The notes beneath the pieces are model-generated. The model was not told the origin of the DNA. It saw only the letters and a list, made by a program, of their open reading frames with translations, and did not search any database. This document shows, one piece after another, positions 7,352-15,400 of a stretch of 19,392 nt of DNA (position 1 is its first letter; the number at the start of each line of letters is the position of its first letter). The position numbers and the translations under genes are program-made. Source of the stretch: DATAGZ01 sp036263455 (GTDB taxonomy: Bacteria; Pseudomonadota; Alphaproteobacteria; Dongiales; Dongiaceae); NCBI GenBank assembly GCA_036263455.1, contig DATAGZ010000013.1:1-19392 (forward strand), in the 5' to 3' direction.

Positions 7352-9124
7352 TCAATGTCGCGTCTTGCGGATGTGGTCGGCCATGCCGCTGGTCAGCAGG
7401 ATAGGCCCTGACCCTAACGGCGTGCCGCCGCCCCTGGGCGGGCAGGGCGGCGTCCGTGTCCAGTCGGCGGGCACGATCCCTTCCCGGAAGCGCGGCAGGC
7501 GGATATAGGGCAATTCTAGCTCATAGACGGCATCGCGCATGCCGAGGAAGAGCACGCGCACGCCATGCTCGGTCGGGCCGAGGCGGGAGCCCAGCTCGGA
7601 GGCGGTGATGACGCGCCGCGTCTCGTGCTGGACGCTTTCGGTGACGCTGGAATGACCTTGCGACGTGGTGGTGCTGCGCACGCGCCGTTCGATTTCCTGC
7701 TCGCCGATCATCCGGCTGATCTCCTCGGCCGTGTCGCTGGCATTAATGCGCGTGATGATCTTGCTGCCGATCATGCCGAGCCAGGATTTGGCCTGTTCGG
7801 TACCGTAGAGGGCGCGGATTTGCGCCATGTCCTGGGCGCCGATGACCACAACGATGCCCTTGGAACGGCCCAGCTCCAGGAAGGCCGGGAATTGCCTGAT
7901 CGGCGGAAGCTGCGGGAACTCATCGAGGAACAGCCAGACCCGGCGTTGGGGATTCTCGGTCAGGGTCGGACTGCCGACGGCGGAAGCGAGCAGGCCCAGC
8001 ATGCTGCCGATCCAGATGCGGGACAGTTCGGGATAGCCCGGGTCCTGTTGCAGGATCAGGGGTTTCCGTATGGTCGGCATGTGCAGCCAGCCCCGAATCG
8101 AAAAACGCCCCGCTTTTCCCGGATCGGACCAGGCTTCGGCCAGCACTGAGACGATGCGCATATGGGTCTGGAAGGTGGTGAGGATGCTGAGCGTGGTCTT
8201 GCTGTCGGGCTGGGCCAAGAGGCGCAGGGCATTGGGGTTGTGATCGCGGGCATGTTCGGTGAGCCGCCCGATATCGGCGGTGACTTCCGCCTCGAGATCG
8301 GCCCAGCCCCAATCGCGGCCCTTGGTCGCTTGCAGATAGACAATGCAGGCGACGAAGATTTCCTGGGCGGCCTCCGACCACATGGGATCGCTGCTTGGCG
8401 GGATGAAGCGGGCGGCAAGCTCGCGTGCATCCTGTTTGACGGTGCAGTCGGCGGCGATGTCCCATACCACCGAACGCTGGTCATGGGGTGCGACCAGCAA
8501 CGGCCCCTCTTCGAGCGAGGGCAGACCCGCCATCATGTCGCCCTTGGTATCCAGCACCAATACCCCGTCGCCGCGATTGATCGCCTCCAGGATGAGGTTG
8601 AGCATGGTCTGGGTCTTGCCGCCACCGACGCTGCCCAGGATCAGGAAGTGCCGGGTCTCGCGTTCGCGGCCGAGCGGAGAGGGCGGCAGCAAGGTGACGC
8701 CGGCTCCCTCCGCCTTGGCTTCGCGGTCGCAGGCTTTGGCAAATGCCTTTTCTCCAGCCGGTCCGGTGAAGAGGCGCGGGCCGCGCACCACCTTGGGCGG
8801 CGGTTGGTCGAAGCGGACACAGAGGGCGAAGGCGAAGAGGGCAAGCACGCCGATCAGACCGCTGCCGGTGACAAGCCCGCTGCGCAAGGTGAAGCCGCCA
8901 AGGGCACCATAGCCATCGAGCACTTCCGCGCAGCGATGCCAAAAAGCACTGGCATAGCCATCGCCGAACAGGGAGAGCATTTGCGCCTTGAAGCAGCCTT
9001 GCACATCCGCGGCATTGAAGAACATGGGCCGGCCATCGGCCAGCCGGCCCCAGGGCGGCACGGCGTGGAACCCGAGCTGGTAGAAACCCGCCATGGCCAG
9101 GCGTCGTCGCGAAGCGCTGGGCAT
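7352..9124 (-). CDS. traD: Type IV coupling protein (TraD/VirD4/TrwB family)
   Basis: The 590-aa ATPase links a relaxosome to a type IV secretion channel. The Walker A motif GSVGGGKT is at residues 164-171 and Walker B VWLFLDE at 396-402. A membrane segment lies at about 84-105. A signature DTKGDMMAG follows Walker A, and a conserved GAQDMAQIRALYG block follows Walker B. Coupling proteins of this type usually have two N-terminal membrane helices; only one is clear here, so the N-terminus may be altered. ATG 9124 and ATG 9094 are both possible starts and neither has a good ribosome binding site. The gene precedes the MobF relaxase with a one-base gap, the usual traD-relaxase order. It overlaps the start of the divergent HTH gene at 9093. 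No other conjugation channel genes are seen. Confidence 0.9.
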   Translation of the reverse strand: MPSASRRRLAMAGFYQLGFHAVPPWGRLADGRPMFFNAADVQGCFKAQMLSLFGDGYASAFWHRCAEVLDGYGALGGFTLRSGLVTGSGLIGVLALFAFALCVRFDQPPPKVVRGPRLFTGPAGEKAFAKACDREAKAEGAGVTLLPPSPLGRERETRHFLILGSVGGGKTQTMLNLILEAINRGDGVLVLDTKGDMMAGLPSLEEGPLLVAPHDQRSVVWDIAADCTVKQDARELAARFIPPSSDPMWSEAAQEIFVACIVYLQATKGRDWGWADLEAEVTADIGRLTEHARDHNPNALRLLAQPDSKTTLSILTTFQTHMRIVSVLAEAWSDPGKAGRFSIRGWLHMPTIRKPLILQQDPGYPELSRIWIGSMLGLLASAVGSPTLTENPQRRVWLFLDEFPQLPPIRQFPAFLELGRSKGIVVVIGAQDMAQIRALYGTEQAKSWLGMIGSKIITRINASDTAEEISRMIGEQEIERRVRSTTTSQGHSSVTESVQHETRRVITASELGSRLGPTEHGVRVLFLGMRDAVYELELPYIRLPRFREGIVPADWTRTPPCPPRGGGTPLGSGPILLTSGMADHIRKTRH

Positions 9125-9305
9125 GAGCGAGAAAGAGCTAGCCCGGCGGACCGGCCTGAGCGTCGCGAAAGTCAGAGCTTGTGAGCAGGGCCGCAGAATT
9201 ATCCGAGTCAGCCTGCTTGAAGCACTCGTGGAAGCGCTGGATATTCCTGCCGACTATTTCCTGAACGATTTAGGAATTCCCGACGAAGATGAAGAGCGTC
9301 CCTGA
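9093..9305 (+). CDS. Short XRE-family helix-turn-helix protein
   Basis: The 70-aa product has an XRE-type HTH core (REALGMSEKELARRTGLSVAKVRACEQG) and an acidic end. It starts right at the first HTH helix, with no leader, because an in-frame stop lies just upstream of ATG 9093. This suggests the gene lost its 5' end or was joined to traD at this point. Its ATG sits in the palindrome CCATGG, whose other strand offers the alternative traD start at 9094, so the two genes overlap head to head. It could still repress transcription of traD, but there is no space for a conventional divergent promoter. It converges on the next HTH gene with 12 bases between stops. Confidence 0.6.
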   Translation: MARRRREALGMSEKELARRTGLSVAKVRACEQGRRIIRVSLLEALVEALDIPADYFLNDLGIPDEDEERP

Positions 9306-9317
9306 CGGCAAGGCGCT

Positions 9318-9542
9318 TCAATCCTTGCTCTTGCCTGGCGGCCTCAGCAGGTCGAGATAGGGGACGCCCAGCGCCTTGGACAATTCATAGATGGTCACGA
9401 CGGTGGGATTGCGCCGGCCGTTTTCCAGCCCGCTGATATATTGCTGGCTGAAGCCGGAGCGCTCCGCGAGCGCCTCCTGCGTGAGCCCCTTATTGCTCCG
9501 AACCCGAGCGACGTTCCGCCCGACCATCTTGCGCATATCCAT
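9318..9542 (-). CDS. XRE-family transcriptional regulator
   Basis: This complete 74-aa single-domain HTH protein has the classic pattern NVARVRSNKGLTQEALAERSGFSQQYISGLENG followed by NPTVVTIYELSKALGV, a textbook Cro/C1-type fold. Length matches stand-alone XRE repressors such as controller proteins and plasmid regulators. ATG 9542 is the first start that keeps the whole domain. It is transcribed away from an AT-rich island at about 9580-9600 that could be its promoter and operator. The target is unknown; likely candidates are its own promoter and the divergent, now broken, regulator gene at 9674. Confidence 0.85.
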   Translation of the reverse strand: MDMRKMVGRNVARVRSNKGLTQEALAERSGFSQQYISGLENGRRNPTVVTIYELSKALGVPYLDLLRPPGKSKD

Positions 9543-9565
9543 GCGCCATAGGTCGCCTGGAAACG

Positions 9566-9626
9566 TTGCCTTTGTGTATCAACTATAATATGTATTCGAG
9601 CTAACGCTGCTGTCGGAAGGAGACTA
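9566..9626 (+). promoter_or_regulatory. AT-rich divergent promoter candidate
   Basis: A TATAAT box at 9584-9589 lies in an AT-rich island between divergent regulator genes, with no good -35 at the right spacing. AAGGAG at 9616-9621 precedes a short open frame starting at 9627 (40 codons), which overlaps the start of the broken XRE gene at 9674 in another frame. It may be a leader or the end of a lost gene. Confidence 0.3.
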
Positions 9627-9673
9627 ATGAATTGCCATTCCGCACTGATCGCATTGGCTCCCGATGAGTCCGC

Positions 9674-10084
9674 ATGGCCGACACCCCATCGCCTAGGACA
9701 CTCGGTGCACACCTGCGCAGCCTTCGCAAGAAGGCCAAGTTTTCTCTGAAAACCGCCGCGAGAGCACTGGGCGTTTCCGTCATGCAATTGCATGACATCG
9801 AAGCCGATAAATCGATCCAAGCGAGGAGCTGTTGATCGAGATCGGGGAACTCTTCGGGGGTATCGCCTTATCAACTTTTCGATCCTTCCCTGTTCGACCT
9901 GCCCGTTACCGACGTGCTGGAATGGATGCGGCAGCGGGAACCGGGCCTTTATTCCGAATTGCTGCCCTGGGTCCAGGAGATCGGGCCAAAGGCGCGATTG
10001 TTGACCTTCGGCGCGCTCATCAAGGCCTTCGAGGGAAAGCTCGAAGAGGAACGGGAGCTGGGTAAGAAAGATCGGCTCCACTAG
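9674..10084 (+). pseudogene. XRE-family regulator broken by two compensating frameshifts
   Basis: From ATG 9674 the frame encodes an HTH regulator start (MADTPSPRTLGAHLRSLRKK, then ALGVSVMQLHDIEADKS). It then hits a TGA at 9833. Reading on in the neighbouring frame from about 9820 gives EELLIEIGELFG. A return to the first frame at the GGGGG run near 9855-9860 gives SPYQLFDPSLFDLPVTDVLEWMR and continues cleanly to the TAG at 10082-10084. Thus one base appears lost near 9811-9822 and one gained in the G run. The restored product would be about 136 residues. As it stands the protein is truncated at 53 residues. A sequencing error at either site would change this verdict. Confidence 0.7.
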
Positions 10085-10265
10085 ATGGTTCGCCCGCTGA
10101 ACCGCCAATCAGGTCAGAATTAATCACCCATAAGACCAGATTTAGCTGCGACTCGCTTGGAACCGTCCAGATATTGCGGTGTTACGTCATTGAGATACAA
10201 CTTAGGAGCTTGTCGATGCTCAGGGTCGCAACCGTGAATGCCCACCCCATTTGGGGAGTGGAATT

Positions 10266-10484
10266 ATGGTCGGTGTGTCGGATTGGCAAAATCCTGAAGC
10301 TTATACGCACTCGCTGACCTCGGCCGATTGGGCCTGGGAGTTCGCGAGGCGCAATCCGCAATTACGGACATTGGCAAAGTCTTTTCCTCGGACCGAGGCG
10401 GAAATGCCCGCCCCGTCCTTTCACCGCATCACACTCAAGGAGGTCTGCCCGGAGATCGGTCGCTTTGGCTTGTTGTTTTTTTGA
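10266..10484 (+). CDS. DUF6499-type N-terminal part of a split transfer regulator
   Basis: The 72-codon product carries DWQNPEAYTHSLTSADWAWEFARRNPQL, the typical start of DUF6499 'transcriptional regulator-like' proteins found on plasmids and ICEs. ATG 10266 is preceded by a purine-rich GGGGAGTGG at 10254-10262; TTG 10251 is a weaker alternative. The frame ends at TGA 10482-10484, directly after a run of seven T (10476-10482). Skipping one T continues a sensible reading (FFDDIEKPAREARVFWRPE) to a stop at 10558-10560. In related systems this N-terminal part is joined to a DUF2285 domain, encoded here by the next frame. It is either a decayed gene or one expressed by frameshifting. Confidence 0.7.
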   Translation: MVGVSDWQNPEAYTHSLTSADWAWEFARRNPQLRTLAKSFPRTEAEMPAPSFHRITLKEVCPEIGRFGLLFF

Positions 10485-10561
10485 CGATATCGAGAAGCCA
10501 GCCCGCGAAGCCCGCGTGTTTTGGCGGCCAGAGCTTTTTTCTTCCGTGATTACAGCCTAAT

Positions 10562-11071
10562 ATGAGGCCGATGCGCATGCGCGCATCCGAGGCCAGCCTG
10601 CGCCTTCCTCATGAAGGATGCGAAGCCACCATTCTCCGGATCGGGCAGGAAGATCATCTACTCTTACGGCGCACCGGTCACTCCGTGCAACTTATTTGCA
10701 AGGGTGCTGCAATTCAGGCAGGCAGGAATTATCGAATTTCTTATGACCTGCCGGGATTCGACGCCGCATGCGATAGCAAGCTCAGATCTCTCAGACGCTT
10801 CGAGCAGCTCTATCGCTGTTCGCACCCGCACCTATCGCGAACGCTTTTCTCTCCCGCCCCGCGTAGCCGTCGTTTGCGCCTGATCCTACAGGCGCTCGAC
10901 GGACACTTGGCGGGAGCGGCCTATCGGGAAATTGCCATTACCCTGTTCGGCCAAAAAAGAGTGCAGGAAGACTGGACTCCAGCGAACCGCTGCCTTTTCG
11001 ACCAGACATATCGTCTCGTGCAACGCGGTCTCTATCTCATGTGCGAAGGCTATCGCCAATTCCTCCAATAA
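10562..11071 (+). CDS. DUF2285-domain part of the split transfer regulator
   Basis: The 169-aa product has a clear DUF2285 end (LRLILQALDGHLAGAAYREIAITLFGQKRV, then a WTPANRCLFDQTYRLVQRGLYLM tail). DUF2285 proteins activate conjugation genes, FseA of symbiosis ICEs being the best-known example. ATG 10562 follows the stop of the shifted upstream frame by one base, so reinitiation is possible, though no strong ribosome binding site is seen. It lies one frame further on from the extended DUF6499 reading, so a single fused protein needs two +1 steps. The domain itself is uninterrupted. It may be a free-standing DNA-binding protein, half of a frameshift-controlled activator, or the surviving half of a pseudogene. 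Confidence 0.75.
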   Translation: MRPMRMRASEASLRLPHEGCEATILRIGQEDHLLLRRTGHSVQLICKGAAIQAGRNYRISYDLPGFDAACDSKLRSLRRFEQLYRCSHPHLSRTLFSPAPRSRRLRLILQALDGHLAGAAYREIAITLFGQKRVQEDWTPANRCLFDQTYRLVQRGLYLMCEGYRQFLQ

Positions 11072-11084
11072 CCTAGGCGACAAC

Positions 11085-11301
11085 ACGACCACGCGCTGAT
11101 TCCCCCTCTCGCGGTCGGTGGGCGGCGCTCCCTTATAGGCCCGCCGCGCCGGCCCGCAACCCTCGCTGCGCTCGGGTCCTCCACTGCGTTGCGGCCCTGC
11201 GGGTGCCGGCCGGCTCCGCCGGCGGGCCTGCGGTCGCAAGGGCCGTCCACCCCCCCCGCTTTCGGGGGAATTGTGTGGGTTAGGAGCAAAGGAGAGCGAT
11301 C
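11085..11301 (+). promoter_or_regulatory. GC-rich hairpin leader upstream of the ArdC-like gene
   Basis: The leader is packed with short GC palindromes, such as CTCGCTGCGCTCGG near 11160, GCCGGCCGGCTCCGCCGGC near 11208 and CCCCCGCTTTCGGGGG near 11256. It ends with AAAGGAGAG at 11288-11296 before ATG 11302. It has no convincing gene of its own. The structures could control expression or be a recombination or transfer site; the sequence does not tell which. Confidence 0.4.
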
Positions 11302-11564
11302 ATGGATCACAAAGCAATTGGTCAAGGAGAGAGCCGGACCAACCTGTATCGAGAGGTCACGGACCGAATCATTTTGGAACTGGAGCAAGGACGGCTGCCC
11401 TGGATGCGGCCCTGGGGAAAGTCAAAGCTCCTCTAGGGTTGCCCAGGAACGCCCTAACCGGCCGGCAATATTCCGGGGTCACCGCCGCCAGCCTCGCCAT
11501 CAAGGCCGCCGATTACATCCGGGCGTTCGAGGCACCAGCCAAATCCCAGGAGCACACGGCATGA
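11302..11564 (+). pseudogene. ardC: ArdC-like anti-restriction gene, frameshifted and internally deleted
   Basis: The start (NLYREVTDRIILELEQGRLP followed by W.RPWG) matches the single-strand DNA-binding N-terminal domain of ArdC/DUF1738 proteins, which protect incoming plasmid DNA. The frame stops at TAG 11434-11436. One base appears missing near 11425, because the next frame continues APLGLPRNALTGRQYSG, the expected motif. Immediately afterwards comes TAASLAIKAADYI, which belongs at the far C-terminus of ArdC. Roughly 200 or more residues, including the metalloprotease part, are gone. The gene keeps a good ribosome binding site and overlaps the next start by four bases (ATGA). It cannot make a working ArdC. 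Confidence 0.8.
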
Positions 11565-11836
11565 GCGAAGCCTCGTTTTCTTTCATGACCGAACCGACGC
11601 CGGAGGGCGAGCAATGCCTCGTTCCTGGCGTCGCGCCGATCACGCAACGGCAGCGGATCGAAGCCTTGATGGCCGCGCCGTTGATGCCGCACCGGCGACA
11701 GAAGCCCTTGAATATTGGGCTTTTTGATGAGGACGCACGCAATCAACTCGCGCTGTTCCGAAACCTCTCTCCAAGGAGAAATCCCCATGGGACAATATCA
11801 TCTCATCGTCAATCCGGATCGACAGGAATTCCTTGA
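11561..11836 (+). CDS. Small plasmid-type conserved protein
   Basis: The 91-codon frame begins in the ATGA overlap with the ArdC remnant. It carries a pattern of small plasmid proteins found after ardC (LVPGVAPITQRQRIEALMAAPLMP, then IGLFDEDARNQLALF). In my recollection relatives end at about the NQLALF point. Here the frame runs on for about 23 further residues and overlaps the next gene's start at 11787, so the natural end may have been altered. It has no recognised domain; the function is unknown. Confidence 0.55.
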   Translation: MSEASFSFMTEPTPEGEQCLVPGVAPITQRQRIEALMAAPLMPHRRQKPLNIGLFDEDARNQLALFRNLSPRRNPHGTISSHRQSGSTGIP

Positions 11837-12089
11837 TCCACACCAGTTCGGCGTTGACCTCAAGGCCTGGGAGCAGATTACCAACCATCCCGGCATCCTC
11901 GCAAGCCCTGTTCGTTTTGCTGCTTTGTTCCAACGGACGCGCTGTACGTGCGACGGTGGTATAAACAATATGTATGGTGCCCGATGTTTACTTCACCGCT
12001 AGTTTGATAAAGGCTATCGCCTCGCGTCGCCCGATCATATTAATGCGCTGCTCATAAAGGCAAGAGCTGCCGATATCCAGGCGCCATGA
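11787..12089 (+). pseudogene. Broken small plasmid gene plus trailing fragment
   Basis: AAGGAG at 11774-11779 precedes ATG 11787, which begins MGQYHLIVNPDRQEFLDPHQ, a start seen in small conserved plasmid proteins. After NHPGILA the sensible reading (LFVLLLCSNGRA) moves to another frame near 11904, implying a one-base change. The original frame ends at 12000-12002. A clean short stretch, FDKGYRLASPDHINALLIKA, follows in yet another frame at about 12003-12089 and may be the tail of the same or another gene. I do not recognise the function. Confidence 0.5.
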
Positions 12090-12147
12090 TTAAAAAGCCG
12101 TCATCCATAACGATGATCATTGAGCTGGATCGCGTTGGAAGGACAAT

Positions 12148-12408
12148 TCAATAACCTTGAGGGAACCAAATACCACGAGCATCGGGTTGTCCAATATTTG
12201 GTAAAACATGTCCTTTCTCTAAAGCAGAGAAATCAATATTTTCAATACATTTGATTATCGGAGGAGGACCGTTCTGACCAAAAACACGTTCACATAATAA
12301 ATAAATTGCATCGTCATAATCGAATGCTGTTACTCCGCACCCCAAATTGAGAGCAGTTGGACGAGGTAACGCCTCAAACTGAAACCAGTATCGCTTTAAC
12401 ATCATCAT
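12148..12408 (-). CDS. Probable immunity protein for the RHS toxin tip
   Basis: The 86-aa soluble protein (MMMLKRYWFQFEALPRPTAL, then LGCGVTAFDYDDAIYLL and GIWFPQGY at the end) starts one base after the RHS stop. Two further in-frame ATGs follow at 12405 and 12402. No signal peptide is present, as expected for a cytosolic antidote. Position directly after the toxic tip of an RHS protein, small size and AT-rich composition shared with the tip are the usual marks of a cognate immunity gene. I recall similar small proteins of unknown function next to RHS genes, but the assignment is by context rather than by a known fold. It should bind and block the nucleotidyltransferase-like tip. Confidence 0.65.
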   Translation of the reverse strand: MMMLKRYWFQFEALPRPTALNLGCGVTAFDYDDAIYLLCERVFGQNGPPPIIKCIENIDFSALEKGHVLPNIGQPDARGIWFPQGY

Positions 12409-12409
12409 T

Positions 12410-15400
12410 TTATCTCGGTATAAATCGAATCGCAGGGCCAATATTCGGATCTCCATACCCAGGAATTAAACCGTGACGGTCTATACCAGGAAGCCGACCT
12501 TCGAGCCCCTCAAAATATCGAAGACTTGAAGGCGAAACAACATAGTCAATATCGCTTGTGATTGTCCTTGCTGCTCGCGCAGCTGAACCAACTACCTCGA
12601 TTGGTCTTCCAGCTTGATTTACCACAGATTGGATTGTTCTTACCTCACCGACTGTCAAATCACCCAGACCAGATGCTCCAAAACCGAATAACCCTCGTAA
12701 AATTCCATCCCCAACAAGATAACTACCAACTTCTGCTGCAGTGCGAGAGACAAAACCTCCTATTAGCCCTGTCGACGCTCCAATCCGATAAGCTGTACTC
12801 CCGGTTGGGAATTTTCCGAAAAAATCAGTGTCATCGCCAAAAAATCCAGCTCGGAAACCTGCTCCCGTTCCCTCCCCTACTAACCCCGTTGGATCCGTAT
12901 TGTTGACCGGATCGTTGCCAGCATAGGCATAGAGATTGAGGCCGCCTTGGATGCCGATGGGATCGGGGGAGAGAAAGCGGCCGAGCTGTGGCGAGTAATA
13001 GCGGGCGCGGTTGTAATAGAGATTGGTCTCCTGATCCCATCGGCGAGAGGCAAAATAATATCCGTCGCCGGCATTGCCGCCGCCATTGCCATAGGCGTCG
13101 TAGCCACCCGTTTCACCGCGCGCGCCAAACAGCACGGAGCCCTGACCATCGAAGCGGTAATAGCCTCGCGCTGTTGGCTGTCCGGTATCTTGGACCACCA
13201 GTGCCAGTGGCTCATCGAGCGTAGACCCAGGAATGAAGCGGTTGAGGCGGTTATTCTGATTCAAATCCACAAACTGCTCGGCGATCTCCTGGTCGCCGGC
13301 TGAGAGATAATTAACCGTCACCGGTGGATATTGGCCGGTGTAATCGAACCTCACTGTCTTCGCTGCCCGTCGGCCGAGCGGATCGTAGGCAAAGGTCAGG
13401 TAATTCAGTCCCTGATATTGGCTTGGCACAGAGGCCAGCCGGTTCTCGCTATCAAACAGATAGACCTGCCCGGTGTAAGGATTGCTCAAAGCATTGCCAT
13501 TGGCATCATAGCCGGTGCCGGCATATTGATTGAGATTGTTGGCCGTGTAAGTGACTTGCGTGCCAAGAGCGGTATTGTTAGTGCCGCGATAGCCGAGGAA
13601 GCTAAAGCTCCCACCACTTTCCTCGCGGATGCGATAGATCTGGCCGTCGGCATTGCGCAGATAGCTCACTGGGAAATCGGCAGAGGATGGCCCAAAGCTA
13701 CCGTAAGTAATGCGGCTGATGCGGCCGGCCAGATCGTAGCTGTAGGTGTCACTAATGCCGCTAAAGTAAGTGAGCGAAGTCCGCTCCGACAATGGATTGT
13801 AGCTGTAATGGCCAAGCCGTAGGCCGGTGGTGCCGATGCCCTCATAGACATCGCTCATGCGGTTCAGCGCATCGAAGGCATAGGTCACATTGTAGCCATC
13901 TGGCCAAGTGAGACGTGTACGGTTGCCTGCCGCATCCAACATCCAGGACACCACTTGCCCCGCTTCGTTGGTTTCGGAGGTGCGCCGCCCAGCGGAATCG
14001 TAACCGTAGGTGATGCTGTGCTTGTCTTGAACATACCCGCCATCGGGCGGGTAGGTTGTGCGCGTGACAATATTGTCCCGAGCCAGACCAGAATAATCAT
14101 AGGAATAGCTGTAGTCAGCACCCGAAACTTTGAGCTGATCGAATTGATCATAGATGGCTGGGACACCACGATCGACCAACCGATTGTTGCGGTCGAAATC
14201 TTGCCGGATACGGTCATACTGATCCTTGCTGGCCCGGGTGCGCAGAACCGTGGCATTGCCATTGGCATCGTAGATCATGCCTTCGTAGGCGCCATCGGCA
14301 TAGATGCGCCGCTGGAGGCGGTCGAACCCATCATAGGTGTAGGTGATGGCGTGATTGTTGCCATCGGTGACGCTCGCCAATTGGCCATTGGGCGTATAGG
14401 TATTGGTCCGCCGCTGCACCGAGCCGAGATTGACGGTCAGCGAGGGGTCGAGCCCGTTCGGCCCAACCCCCTCGGTGAGGGTCATGACTCGGCTCAGGGC
14501 ATCGTATGCATTGGTCATGGTGCGGCCGGAAGCGAGCGTGGTGGTGCTCAGCCGGTCCAGCCGGTCATATTGCATCTGGACGGTGCGGCCCGAGGGATCG
14601 GTCTGCGAGATAGGCTGGCCGGACGGGCTATAGCTCATGCGCGTATAGCGCCATTGGTTCGGCCCCGCCTGGCGGGCCATCTGCACCACTCGGCCATCGG
14701 CATCGTAGCTCATGGCCGTGGCGGTATCGAGGATGGTGCTACGCACCTGCCGCCGGTTGCGGTCATAGGTATAGGTGGTTGTATAAGGGCTATTAGCCTG
14801 CGCCACGCAGCTCGTGCCGCTCACGGTCACGCCACGAGCATCGGTGCGGCTCGCCACATCGCCTTGGCCCGTATAGCTCATGCTGGCGCAGAGCTTGAGC
14901 CCATTGACATCGACCAGCTCGCTCAGACGGTTGCCAAAGACGTCATAGGCATATTGGGTGATCCGCCCCTCTTCATCGGTGAGCGAGGTCGGCAAGCCAA
15001 CACTATTATAACCCATGCTCTTGGCCTTCACCGCTGGGCCGTTTTCGCCCGGCTGGTTGGGGGTTACCATTTGCAGCAGATTGCCGGTATTGCGGCCCGA
15101 ACCGCCGACAAACATCGCCGGGCAAGTCGGGTTGGCCTGGTGGCTGGAGCCGTTCAGCGACGAACCCACATCGTAGATGAAGCAGGTGACATTGCCATTG
15201 CCGTCAGTCATCGACGAAATCTGATTGTAGGTTGGATCATAGGTAGCGCTGGTGACGATGGGGGCCAGCAATCTGCCATCGAGATCACGTGCGCCGGACT
15301 TGGGCGTCTGTGTCGTGGTCAGAATATTGTTCTTCGAATCGTAAGTGTAGGAAACGCTGTTGCCCTCGGGCATGGTCGCCGAGACCCACCGGTCGAAGGA

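Noticed and set aside
8162..9184. Plus-strand open frame of 340 codons opposite traD, and a similar one at 7565-8149
   Set aside because: They lie antisense to a coupling protein with clear Walker motifs; the open frame follows from high GC at third positions.
10886..11239. Minus-strand frame of 117 codons opposite the DUF2285 gene and hairpin leader
   Set aside because: The Arg/Pro/Gly-rich peptide arises from GC palindromes; the plus strand has a recognisable DUF2285 domain.
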